Origin: Oasisia sp. SBJ-2009 | Lineage: Eukaryota > Annelida > Polychaeta > Sabellida > Siboglinidae | Reading direction: 5' to 3' | Length of the DNA: 64,000 nt | Assembly: GCA_964017155.1 (NCBI GenBank) | Contig: OZ024857.1 | Coordinates: 4,373,869-4,437,868 of the forward strand | Shown here: positions 42,201 to 54,010 of the stretch, one piece after another | Position numbering within the stretch: position 1 is the first letter of the stretch | How the letters are laid out: every line of letters starts with the position of its first letter | The notes under the pieces: generated by a model | The model's database searches: none | What the model saw: the letters and a program-made list of their open reading frames with translations, nothing else | What the model was told of the DNA's origin: nothing | Made by a program: the position numbers and the translations under genes

Positions 42201-45200
42201 TGCTCCATGGTCTAGTTGCGATGTAGCTTCTAATAAAGTTCCTAGAATGGTTATGTGTAGGTTATCCTACTGTGTTTATCCCACGACAGCATATCCTACC
42301 ACAAAAAAACAGGGCATTATGCAAGATACAACATTTGCCAGTCACACATTTTGTTAATGGACAAGTGGATGTTAATTCATATACACGTGTACATACAAGC
42401 CAGTTGAGAGGTGCTTTATGACTTGAATTCTGTAAATAAATTACAAACACACATGTGACACCCATTTTCCAGGCATAACTGAAAATATCTATGAATTTTG
42501 GAAGACCTTTTCCCCTTCTTGTTTTACCCATCCACAAATACTTCTACCTGTCCACATCAGGTCTTATGCATCCAAATGACAGGTGGACGGGTCTCTCTGG
42601 GTAAAGGTATATTCCAAAAAATATATGCCAAGTCGGAATACATTCTGGCAGATTTCTTCTCCTGAAAGTCTGCCATTTATTTCAACCTGAGATTACTCAT
42701 ACATGATTGATAGCAATACACATGGCTACATCCTGTCTTGATTTTATGTGAAGTTGATTTATTTACTCTCTGACCTAGTTACTGCCTGGTTGGCACAGGT
42801 GAAGCCTGTAGTAAACCTGCAGGAGGCTTGAGTTACTGCTGTGTGCACACTGCACAGTGCACAGTTAGTGTGTGCCAGCAGTACAGTGATTCACTGATGT
42901 AGCACAGCATAGACAGCATTCACACCGGAAGCCATAAGTTGTTGTTTCACTGGCAGGTAGTTGTATTTATGCTGGAGTCAGAGGAGTGCCAGTGTGGATT
43001 GTTTTTAATAGTGCGTAATTATAATTCTTGAAAAGCAACCATTTAAATAATGATTATTATTTAAAAGAAAATTATGGCATATAGAACATTATTCTTCAAG
43101 AAAAATATGTATTAATGTTAAATAATGCTAAATTATTCAATTTTTTTATTTTATTTAGAATTGTATGCATATTTGTATGTGTTTATTTAAAGGACAAAAA
43201 AAGGCTACGGCTTTGTGTCATACACCTAATAGAGTTTATACAAAGTAACAATTTCCACATATACTCAATTTTTTAACGTCAGCGGTTTACTCAGAATGTG
43301 ACTTTAAAGTCTAAAATTCTAACGAAATCCACGATGGTCTAGACGGCGCCATAGGTGAAGGGTTAATTTGGCTTGGCCATTCAGCGCGCTGCATTCTATA
43401 TCTCGGTCAGCTTCCGGCGACGCTGTTAAGGGTCAACAACTTCGAGTCTTCGACAGTTCGTTCAGTTGGCGTGACATCTAGCAGCTGCTTATAGACGTAT
43501 ATCTAAATCTGTGGTTAAATCTATGGTAAACTTTAGTAATTATGTCTTCGTGTTCGGCACACGGTTGCAATAATAGTTGAAACAACCTGTAGTATTGAAG
43601 CAATGGATTCACGTTGGTGATTTGCGGGCGTACTGTTTGGCACTTTGCTCGGTCCATTTTGAGGAGAAATGCTTTGATGTAGACATGTATCATCAGTTGA
43701 TGGGATGATGTCAGCGATAACAATAATAGACAACTTTATATTTACCATCATCAGCATGTTACGCGTGTTGCCGAGTTGCAGCCATTTCATGACAACAGCC
43801 AAACCCTATGCAGGGAATCTACGTGGAGAGCGCCTCGATCACCGTCGTGACGTCATTCTTCGTCTAAGATGGGGTAGCGCATAGAATTTGGATGGTTGGG
43901 TGTTAAAAAATATTTTTCTGGTAAATCGCTGGCGTTAAAAAATTGAGTATATGTGGAAATTGTTACTTTATATTAACTCTATTAGGTGTATGCCACGTAA
44001 AAGTTAACTTTGTTTGTCCTTTAAGGATTTTGTGTATCTGCACAAACATTGGGTTTTACATTTTCATAGGTGCTTTTTTGTAACAGTCCATTTTTATTTA
44101 ATAAAATATTCGCATACATGTGTGTATCTATCTGGGCTTTATGTTGTACATGAAGGTGTATACCCTACTTCTGGTGGGTTGCAGATTGTCCCCCTGTTGG
44201 TGGGGGTGGCTGCGGTGGCTGTCACCACGGCCGTCCTCGCCAAGATCTTCCTGTTTGGACGCAAGAAGGCTCCCGTCACGTTGAAGGACCCCAGTATCAA
44301 GTACCCACTGAAGCTGGTTGACAAAGAGGTCTGTTGCTTGTGTCCATGTCGGGCCAGTGGGTGGATAGATTTGAAGCTAAATCTGAGTACATGTCTGTGT
44401 ATAAAGTTTGGGATGAGTACCTGACTGAAGTAGTCATGTAATGAGTACAAGTACTATGACATGTTTGAGTACAAGTAATGACTAACAAGGACTTCGTGTA
44501 AAGTGCTCTGAGCAGGACTGGACATAACACAATGAAAGTAGTGACCTGTAATGCCCTATATGCATGTAATTGTTTTTAACAGATCATCTCCCATGACACC
44601 CGCATCTTCAAGTTCGCCCTGCCGTCCCCCGAGCACATCCTTGGTCTTCCAACAGGTCAGTGCCAGGGGCAGGGTGGGTGTGATAACAATTAGACATGGG
44701 CCTAGCACATCAGCAACGTTCCATAATTTTCCTTGTATAATTTACACATTCCTCGAGTGTAATATACATCCTGATTTTGTTCATTTTTTGCAGGCATGGG
44801 GTGATTACATCAGTAATGTAAATTATGTAATCCATTACAGCTACAAGTCATAGGGACATTAATAATTGGTTAAAATTGTATTTCTATATAAGTTGTGATT
44901 ATAGCAGCATGTACTTAAGATTATGATGAATGCTTACATTAAATACACACACACACACATCATGAAGTAAAAACTAAGGCTGTTTAGAAGTTTCGTCGTG
45001 GATATACAGTCTACAAAGTATTCAATTGAAAACGATGACGTCTTCATTGCTTCATCTGCTCCCTAGACCTGAGTGGTCTAGATCATGTTCCAATGTTGTA
45101 CCCTGTCGTTTCTGGCCAGGTGCCATCTTAAGAACTCTGCTCATACATCCGTCAGTCTTCATCTTCTCTCATCTCCTGGTTTCCATGCTGACATGTCAAG

Positions 45201-48200
45201 GAACACATTTCATGTTTTGACTTGACGTGTTTTACACTTCCAGGACAACACATCTTCCTGACCGCCCGCGTTGACGGTCAGTTAGTGATACGGGCCTACA
45301 CGCCAGTGTCTTCTGATGATGACAAAGGCTACATGGATCTTCTCATCAAGGTTTGTCTCATCTGAAACTGAGATTCCAGACGTGTGATTACAGCATCTGA
45401 TTTGCAATGAAATGACCATGGTTTCGATCCTCTGACTGTCACTTTAAAACCGGGCAGTTTGTTTCATTCCACATCGCCTTAATTCAATGAATACATGATA
45501 GTGCTGGAAATATGTGAATGTCTTTATGCAGTAATGGCTCAGGGGTAGAACTTTGGGCTCTCGACTACGAGAACCCGGGTTCGAATCATGTGCTGCGGTG
45601 TTAAAACCTTGTGAATGTTTTTTCACTCGACGTTGCTCCAGTTCATTCAGATGTATAAATTAGCACCTGGCTATAGACAGTGGTGGATATGTATACGAGC
45701 AGTCTTTGCGCATTACTTGTAGTATATGGCTGGATGCTTCCCAGAGAAGTTGAGATGGTGTCTGAGTGAACAGATCTGTCAGAGAAGTAAAGTGTAAAGT
45801 GCTTTGAACGGTCCTGAGGACTGGATACTGTGCTATATAAGAACTTGCCTTTACTTTTTTATTGAAGCATGGCTAAATGCTTCCCACTACAGAATCAAGA
45901 ATGTGTTGGAATGAGCAGGTCTGTCAGCGATGAAGTGTGGGAACCTACCATGTTACATAATCATCTGTGTTTGTTAAAAACTTTGTTATCATCTGGCCAT
46001 TTCTGTCGGACATAATAATCAAAAGCATTGACAGATTATAATTTTTTCTAATTTAATGATTCAAGAAACTTGAATAAAACAAAAACAAACCATACTAATG
46101 TTGTAGCATTGTGGTCAGTCAGTTTGTTTGCAATGGAAACAAGTTATCTATGTAAGAATATTTGTGCCATGCAGCAAGCCTTGCATCAACTGTTGTTGTT
46201 CGCCTGCGTACAGGTGTACTTCAAGAATGTGCACCCAAAGTTCCCAGACGGTGGAAAGATGACCCAGTACCTGGAGAACATGAAGATTGGCGACTACATT
46301 GATGTGAGGGGCCCCAACGGCCTGCTGGTCTATGACGGAAACAGTGAGTGGCACGACTTTTCTGGCAAATGTCACAGTTGAGGGACAATGACAGGTACAG
46401 ATGAACTTGTGGCAGTCTTGTTCTGTACATTACAGCATACTTGTGATGTAAATATTCATAAGGTATCTTCACTAGAAAGTGTCTCCTCAGTTAACCATTT
46501 CAGTACGACAGGTTGCTATTGCAGCCACACAATGTGTGACACTTGAATACGACAAGCTAGCTATTGCGGCATTCACGATGTCTTCAAATTGTTTTTTGGC
46601 ACAATTACCTGCTGTATGGAGGCACGTGTTTTATATCACCTTTAAAATCAATGCCTTCACATTGCAGTAGCGGTTATTGTAGATGATTGCCCTGTTGAAA
46701 TTTTTCAAGACTTGTGCAATTGTTTTGTAACTGACAGCAACAATTTTGGACTGCATTAATGGTGGAGGACATTACCCAGTAACAACATACTTCCGACAGT
46801 GTATGCCACTTCTTGCATTTTTGTCCATGTAAATATGTAAATAGAAGCAGATATCACAGTTTTTCATAATTTCTTTTACTCTAGGTCACTTCAAGATTCG
46901 TCCGGACAAGAAGTCGGAACCAAAGGACATGGTAGTGTCACAGTTGGGCATGATCGCTGGGGGAACTGGTAAGTTGTTTGAATTAAAGCAGACCTCCCTC
47001 AAAATAACAACCTTAGCAAAATGGCCAAGCTAAAACAGCTCATTAAATGTTTCTTACAACAGTTATGTTGAGCTAATTCAGTCAAACAAGTGGTCACACC
47101 TTTATCAATACAGGTAGGATCACACAGTGTAGTGTACAAGCGACATACTCTTGTTTTATCTCTACTAGTTTTGTTGTAGCAGTAAAGGTGAAATAAGTCC
47201 CGTGTCGGTAGCTGTTGTAGGGCATGTAGATAACGTTATATACCAGTGATGTGTTCCCGTTGTGTCCGCCAGGGATCACCCCCATGCTGCAGGTGGTGAG
47301 AGCCGTGCTGAAGAACCCCGCCGACAAGTTGAAGATGTTTCTTCTTTTTGCCAACCAGGTACTAGTCTTACTTAACTCACTCTCGCGCGGCTGCGTAACT
47401 TAACCAAGAGGATGCTCTGGTAACTCAAAGCCGTCAGATAGCATTGCTGATTTAGATTAATTGACAGGGGTAATGCCGCCCTGAGGTAACATTGGCTGAG
47501 CATTAATTCTTCGGGTGGATGTGAGGGGTTAAAAGGCACTGCCACTTTGCGGAGCCTGAGTAATCAAATCTAACCAGGTACATGATATATATGTCATGTT
47601 GACAGTGTATCAGCATCACCTCCCAAGTGACATAGGTCCACTTGTCCATCGCTATGGTCATTCACTTTCTTAAATCATCGGCCGTTTTATTTCTTGTCAG
47701 GGTAGAATGTAGAACTGCTCATCATGCATTATTTTTGGTACTGTTTTGTTATATATTAAATGGAGTGTGCATTATTTTTATTGTACAATAATGTTATGCA
47801 ATATAAATTAAATATGTTGTATCGTACCGACAGCTCAAATATGTTTTAATGAACCACATTTGGTCGGTGAAATGTTATGCTTCGTAACGAATCAGTTGTT
47901 TATCTACAGAAAAATCATCAATCATCAGCATGAACGGCAAAAGCCACATTGCCTGCGTAATGCTGACAATTGTAGCTCCGTCCCCTTTGGGTAACGACTT
48001 TTGTGGGATTTTTCTTAGCTTACTAGTCAAGAATTTCCGTGACAATGCAGTGATTTGAATGACATGAAAGCTCTGCGATTATTATAATCATAGAACGGTT
48101 AATTTCTCAAATTGGTTTTGCTTAATTAAAACATATTTGGGTTTTCGGAACCTTATAATAGATGTTAATTGTACCGTCTGTATAACATAACTGCACAGTA

Positions 48201-49692
48201 ACAAATAAATATGAAAACAGGCGGCACACTCCCGTTAACGGAGGATTTTCCGTCAGCACCCATTTTGGTATTGACATCTTAACTAGTGTTTGCAGTGAGC
48301 ACGTGATTAAGGTCATTAATGCGTGTCTGTTTGTGACAGTCGGAGCAGGACATTTTGCTGCATGAAGAGTTAGACAAGCTCGTTCAAGACTACCCTGATC
48401 GCCTGAAGGTCTGGTACACCCTTGATCGCCCAGAAGAGGGTAGGTGCTCCTTTGTATTATGTACAACAGTTTTATTGTATTTCGCAGTTGCAGATTGGTC
48501 ACAGATGACAAATCTTTTGTAGTTATATTCCTGACAATGGGCGGTGATCCTAACATATAACATCCATTAGCTGTGGATTGAAGGGAAATAAATTGCATCA
48601 GTGGCTCCACCTAATGTTTGTAACAAGTTGATGCAGATTAATGATAACCATTGGAGGAAGTCATGGCTTGAACCATATATACAAGTAAATTGTTTTAACT
48701 GTTAACATACGAGGACATCCCATACCAGACCTGTGTATGACACTCTGCATCTCATTCAACAGGGCCAAGTTATTTACATAGTAATGAAGGTATGATGCCC
48801 ATTTAGCAATAGTTATTTAATATTTATATACTGTTCTTATATCTTCATGGCAAACAGTGTTGTTTTAACAAAGGATTTTTACTTACTTGTCTGATTTATT
48901 AACTGGGTTTATTTAATGGCCATAATCAAGTAATTTTACTTATGTTGGTTATGTTGCACAGTTCACCTAGACAGTGTCTTTGAGCAGGCTGTTATGAAAA
49001 TATGTGGTCTCCTGTCTCCAACCAACCCTGTCTCTTGTTGCTCACAATTGTCAGCTGTATCATGTGATCTCATCCAGCTCGTTATGGTGTTCTCCTTTTA
49101 CAATCTCTTCCAACCTGTGCCTGAAGTAAAATAAGCTCTTCTGTTTAAAGTCAGCTATTGATGTATTCCTCAAAGATGGACTTTCAGTATATATACAATG
49201 CAATATGAATATCTAATAATTGATTGTTACTAGCAAAAATACCCATTCTTAGATGGCGTTGCACACACACACAAAAACGGGAGGCAGCTTCCCACAGTGT
49301 TCATGCTGGATGTTTGTCTAAGATAACATCATTTTTTAGTTTTGTAAAGTTATTCATGGTGCTAGGTGTGTTTTCTGCAATGCTTCTGAGCTATGTAAAC
49401 CAACACAGACACACACCACCCAGTGTGGCACACACGCACGCATACACAAACACGCACGCACACACACACACATACACAAACAACCTCGATCACAGTTGAC
49501 TTGGTTGATTGACTTGCAGGCTGGAAGTACAGCAAAGGCTTTGTGACAGAGGAGATGTTGAAGGAGCGAATGCCGCCCCCCGCTGACGACACCCTCATCA
49601 TCATGTGTGGACCCCCGGTGATGCTCAAGAACGCCTGTCTGCCAAACCTCGACAAACTTGGCTACGCGATGGACAACCTGTTCTGTTTCTAA
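39205..49692 (+). CDS. CYB5R3: NADH-cytochrome b5 reductase (CYB5R2/3-like)
   Basis: Flavoenzyme passing electrons from NADH to cytochrome b5 for desaturation, sterol synthesis and haem-protein reduction; tail in ER or outer mitochondrial membrane. Exons: 39205-39225 (tentative), 44185-44328, 44583-44655, 45244-45350, 46214-46343, 46885-46968, 47273-47358, 48340-48439, 49520-49692. The eight firm exons sum to 897 nt; with exon 1, 305 aa (human CYB5R3 is 301). N-terminal hydrophobic anchor [20 protein letters not shown] (about residues 8-27). FAD motif RAYTPVSS (about 96-103) and [15 protein letters not shown] site [13 protein letters not shown] (about 180-192) and MCGPPVM (about 277-283). The C-terminal aromatic ending is LFCF. 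All key motifs are intact. The paralogue number is not certain. Confidence 0.93.
41742..41881. repeat. Imperfect inverted repeat ending TATAGTCC/GGACTATA
   Basis: TATAGTCCATAATAT and GTACAATATTAATATAAC in the left half pair with GTTATATTAAATTGTATAAC and AATATTATGGACTATA in the right. Possibly a small MITE with TA target sites. Confidence 0.65.
42290..42600 (-). repeat. Dispersed repeat, copy 2 (inverted)
   Basis: The complement carries CACCTGTCATTTGGA, AATTCATAGATATTTTCAG and ATCCACTTGTCCA in the same order as 33140-33420. Confidence 0.75.
43191..44020. mobile_element. Kolobok-like non-autonomous element with THAP relic
   Basis: 830 bp with TTAA at 43187-43190 and 44021-44024. Inverted termini of more than 100 bp: AGGACAAAAAAAGGC... 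and complement AGGACAAACAAAGTT..., both continuing through ACACCTAATAGAGTT and TTAACG(T/C)CAGCG. It belongs to the same family as 35981-38436. Confidence 0.85.
43542..43681 (+). pseudogene. Decayed THAP zinc-finger domain of a transposase
   Basis: ATGTCTTCG starts [12 protein letters not shown], the N-terminal C-x(4)-C signature of THAP domains. After stops and a frame change, [17 protein letters not shown] matches the second half (C..HF....F). The domain is broken by stop codons and cannot be translated as one unit. Confidence 0.75.
45395..45960 (+). mobile_element. tRNA-derived SINE(s) in CYB5R intron
   Basis: The best copy begins near 45530. It has an A-box-like TGGCTCAGGGG (about 45535-45545), a B box GGTTCGAATCA (45578-45588), the core TTTCACTCGACGTTGCTCCAGTTCA, and a 3' part ending ATATAAGAACTTGCCTTTAC near 45857. 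Partial copies flank it at 45395-45490 (GGTTTCGATCC) and 45860-45960. Confidence 0.8.
49426..49480. repeat. CA-rich microsatellite
   Basis: CACACA/CACGCA units about 40 bp before the last CYB5R exon acceptor (49519). Confidence 0.85.
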
Positions 49693-49931
49693 GGACCGAA
49701 CTGAACCTGTCTTGTCTGCCACAGGTCACAGGTCACAGGCATCTCGGTAAAGTTGCTGGGAGTGTAAAGAGTAATTTGTGTGGGCACCAACAAGCCACGA
49801 GAGACTTCTAAATAGATACCGCTTGAAAGGCATAACAGGTTTATCAAGATTGTCTTCCAGAACAAACCACCTGGCAAGTGAACAAGGAAGCCTTTCACTT
49901 ACAAGTCCAGCAATATGAATGTGAACACTTT

Positions 49932-49937
49932 AATAAA
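49932..49937 (+). terminator. Polyadenylation signal candidate of CYB5R
   Basis: AATAAA 240 bp after the stop codon at 49690-49692. Confidence 0.5.
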
Positions 49938-50448
49938 TTCTTGACCATTGGTCATAGAAATGCCCATTTAAAACACAATTTGGTTGAGCTTTAAATTAAG
50001 TCTTTCCGACAAGTTTTCCGATCTGGGAAGTGGAAAGTGTGTATTCAGAGAATTGTGCTGAGTTTGTGATATGATAAACTAGTTGAAGATTAACAATATT
50101 ATTACTAAGCAACTCTACGCATTGTGTCGATTTAGCTATGAGTGGTATAAAACACTGCATGTTTTGTAGCAGCCACATTGTTGTTGTATAATGCTACAGT
50201 CAGTGTAACCCACAGCTGACTGTGGTGTAGTTCGCACCGGTGAAAGTTAATCAGGGTTCTGCACGGGAAAGATTATTTAGGACATTGGCGATTAATTATA
50301 TAGGTTAAGTTTAGGTAACATAGTGCTGTGTTGTGTTTTATCAGGATACACCTGAACCTGTTATTAATTTTAATAAATAATTATATCTAACTACTGGCAA
50401 ACTGCTGCAGTTTCTAAGAAGTCTTTTAAGAGATAATATTATTGTGAG

Positions 50449-50880
50449 CAGGCTTGCTAATGAATGTGTACCACTGCATTCGAGTGTGAATATATAATTG
50501 CCTATTTCTTTGATCATATTCGAATGCAAATGTTTGGTGGACGCATTCAATTGGGCAAACAATTGCCCACTGGACAACTTCCACTAGCCAATGAGGGCTG
50601 TCATACATGGCAATGACAGCAGAATGCTTAAAATGACCACTACCCGTAAACCCCTTTGGTCAGTCAGCAGTCATTCATTCCAGTGATCATGACTGCCTAA
50701 TTACATCAAAGCTGCTGGTTAAACACTCAACAGGCAGACATCTGGGATGTGAATGTTTATGGTTCAAATGCAAATGCTTATGGTTCGCATTTGAATGCGC
50801 TGAAAATGAAATGGTTTGAAAATTAAATGGCATTTGAATGCGAAACGTTCGAATGCCATTCGCATTTGTTAACAAGCCTG
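50449..50880. mobile_element. Non-autonomous hAT element (432 bp)
   Basis: Ends CAGGCTTGCTAA and TTAACAAGCCTG. A perfect 8-bp target duplication ATTGTGAG lies at 50441-50448 and 50881-50888. Subterminal words GCATTCGAA/TTCGAATGC recur in both orientations. No transposase. Confidence 0.93.
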
Positions 50881-51099
50881 ATTGTGAGAACTGTGATTGT
50901 TATAACTCGCAAAAATGATGGATTCTGGTGACACAAATTTTACCAAGTGTTTGTTATTCTGTTGCTGTTCTGTTGTGAGTTTTTTACATCTATGCAAATT
51001 ATAGGTACAGAGCAAACAGCGTTTGTTTCTTGGTCAATATCAGTACACAGCTGTGGGTCAACATACATGTATAACTGCTCTTTGTGGTCACTAAATACA

Positions 51100-51345
51100 T
51101 CGGGCCACTCTAGCGTGGTACAGGGGTTGGAATGTCAGATCCTTCATTTAAATTTTGTTCACTCTACGTTGCCTCAGTTCACTCAAGGGTGCAAGTGAAG
51201 ATCTGCATGCATGTAGTCAGTGGTGGCAAATGGATAGTTTATGGGCAGTTATTGCACAGTGGCTAAATGCTTCACATGGGTTGGTGTTCCAGTTAATATA
51301 TCTGACAAAGGGTGAACTTCACAGCACTTTCAAGTCTTAAGGATG
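51100..51345 (+). mobile_element. Degenerate SINE copy
   Basis: Shares TTCACTCTACGTTGCCTCAGTTCA, the GTCAGTGGTGG block and a CTAAATGCTTCACA block with the SINE at 45530; the B box is lost. Confidence 0.65.
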
Positions 51346-51349
51346 GGAA

Positions 51350-52740
51350 ACACAAATGCCTTTGGCTTTGCAACAGTTTGTGTGGATTGTTGTGATATTG
51401 GTAATAATACGCATATGCAATATCTCTCTGCATTTAGTGCAGTGTTGATTTGTTTGGTACAAGCAGTGAAATGTTGCTTTTAAATGAAATAGTATCAACA
51501 CAGGATCTTTAAAAAATCTAGTTATTCCTGGTTGTATAACGGTTTTAATCCGTGGAGATTTTATTTTCATTTCAAATATAAAACGTTTCGTGAGTTAATG
51601 TTCCTTACTACGACATGTTAATGCCACCACAGGAATCAGACGACGACGGGGTATAGCATAGTATGTTTGTAACCTTTTGTCTAATTCGTGAATATCTTGC
51701 ATGTTTTCAGGCGAGAGTCACAGCAGCTTGTAGTTTGCTAACTGCTAATCTGAAGTGCGTTATCTCACTGCAGGTTTGTTTTACAGAGGTTTGTAAATAA
51801 AACATGCAGTGAGTGGACTGTTTCTGAGTACGTTTATTATACTTAGATGTAAACCTGGGATATCCATAAGATGATGATAAAAATCTAAGATCTCAAAAAA
51901 ACATACAAATTGTCAATTGAAACATACCAAAAGGATAAACATAATAATGTATATATAAAATTTAATATCTGTACTGTGAATAAATATGCCTAAGATCAAC
52001 ATGTTGATATCGCGTGAACAAACAATGCACCTAACATTGTGATCTCCCTAATTTTATTTTGCCCTTTCTGTTTCAAATTTCTTTTCTTTATGCATGGCCG
52101 AGTCTTTTATTTCTGTTGTCGTGACATGATTATTTCCCTTTCTTTGTATAGACATCATAATACAATCATTATTGTAATATTTTATTTAGATAATCAGGTA
52201 CGAGAGCCATTTTAATACAGACAAGATATCGACATGAATCATCAACAACAACAACAACACATGTACACACTAGACACATGATGCATGTCATAATAGCACA
52301 TCAACAGGGTAAACAACCAACACAATGAGTAAAATTGCTCCTGCCATAAAGAGGAGGCAATAACACAAATCACCTGTACAAGTAAATTACCTAGGTACAC
52401 ACAATGTCAACATTTGCGAGGTATATCATTACTACCTGGAGTGCAACCATTCACGAAACTACTGACTGCAAATGTAGATTCACAATGTAGAGCTGTATCC
52501 AGACTAATAACAGGTCAACGTTGAAATATTAGTTTTGTGACTGGTTTCTCGGCTGTCAACCACACTGGAACAGCATATAAAACTTTAAAACTATTGTAAT
52601 TAAAACCATAATTAATACCAATCCAAATACTTGTGTGGTAAACCACTTACAAGAATCACTAAGCATGTATTCATAATTACAATATATCAATCACAAGACA
52701 TACCAGATTAAAATAGCACCGTTACAACATTCAGAACGCC
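51350..52740. other. Convergent intergenic stretch
   Basis: AT-rich sequence between the CYB5R 3' end and the ADA2 3' side. Apart from an AAC microsatellite near 52245-52260 I see nothing. Confidence 0.6.
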
Positions 52741-52757
52741 ATTCATTTAAGACAATT

Positions 52758-54010
52758 ATGACCTGTAATACTCGATATATGTATTTCTTACACTGGCCCA
52801 CATCACCATTGATGCAATCAGAAACCATCACTCGGCAAATGAGTCATTTTCAAGATCTACTGAACGCAGTTAAAAAGAGGAAGGTGAGACATTATGGCCA
52901 TGTTACACGATCACAAAACCAGTGCTTAGCAACTTGTCTCTTGTTGTAACTGATATGTTTCGATGTGACCAAAATAACATGAAATTTCAAAAATTTCTTC
53001 CCATTCAAAATGTGAAATAAATTATGTAATTATAAAGTTATGTAAAAGCCATTCTGGTAAATGTTGCTAAAACAAGAAAATGCATTACATCACAAGGATG
53101 CCATGAACACAGACTGGATCAAACATTCCCGTGAGTGACTGTTGCCTTAAAATAGCCACATAAAGAAAGAGTTGTAAAGAAACGCGCCTGGTGACATAAA
53201 TTCAACAAAACTGGAATATTTGACGACAACGATTCTGATGGTTTGACGGATCTTTTCTCTAAACAACAGGTGATGTGAAGGACATGGTCAACAGAGTAAC
53301 TGACCCAAAGGCTGGCCCTAGTAAGACCGGTAGATGACGCTGGAACCCACACCTCTGGAGCTCATGGCCAGTATTGGCGAAGCATGTCCTTGATAAAGAC
53401 GTCCCATTTCTTCTGCCACAGTTTGTACAAGGCGGCTTTCTCAGTTTCCCCCGTAGCACTGTATCTACAACAAGGAACCAGACAAACAGATGTATTAGGT
53501 ATAATGGTGTAAGTAACGACAGCTTTAATGCGACAATTGGCAGTCATCATATTTGTTAACATGTATTGTGTTTTAATTACAGTGCATTATTGTTGACATA
53601 TTTTCTTCATACGTATGGCACTGTGAACTGCATTGAATGTCACATGGATTTAGTTTATAATGATTAGGCACAAGTTGAGAAAGTGATCGCTGCTATGGCT
53701 AGATTTAACCACAACCGTGTACATGCACACACTTAAACATACATAAACAAACATGCACATACTTTATACATACTCAGTCTCTTGATTAACATAAAACAGC
53801 TGGACATATTTTACGCTTATCAAGAGATAGGACAGCGAATGAGTTGGATCAGAGAAGACCAACAAAGACCTGGCGCAAGACACTTAAAGATCTGGCAGAA
53901 AAGGAAATTAATTGGAATGATGCCAAAACAACTGCGAAAGATCACTCGAGATGGCGAAAGCTCATCGTCCAGTCTCGCGAGAGGAACAGCAGAAGGAACT
54001 CAGTCTAAGT
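52758..54010 (+). mobile_element. Fragments of a LINE C-terminal region
   Basis: 52810-52925 reads ITRQMSHFQDLLNAVKKRKVRHYGHVTRS. About 53820-54010 reads [13 protein letters not shown]..., then [19 protein letters not shown] and RWRKLIV in another frame. These are the C-terminal motifs (RKLRWxGHVxR, RWRxLV) of LINE ORF2 proteins. The ADA2 last exon (53362-53464) lies between them on the other strand, so they may be two separate insertions. Confidence 0.6.

Larger units (their letters stand above)
39790..44184 (+). other. Sequence between tentative CYB5R exon 1 and exon 2
   Basis: Mostly AT-rich noncoding sequence. It holds an AAT microsatellite and a retroelement-like relic (39790-40330), an imperfect 140-bp inverted repeat (41742-41881), a dispersed repeat (42290-42600) and a Kolobok-like element (43191-44020). 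No gene seen. Confidence 0.55.

Noticed and set aside
44139..44530. Minus-strand frames opposite CYB5R exon 2
   Set aside because: Shadows of the plus-strand coding exon.
45534..45600. Functional tRNA gene
   Set aside because: A and B box-like sequences are present, but no complete cloverleaf, and the sequence continues into a SINE core and tail.
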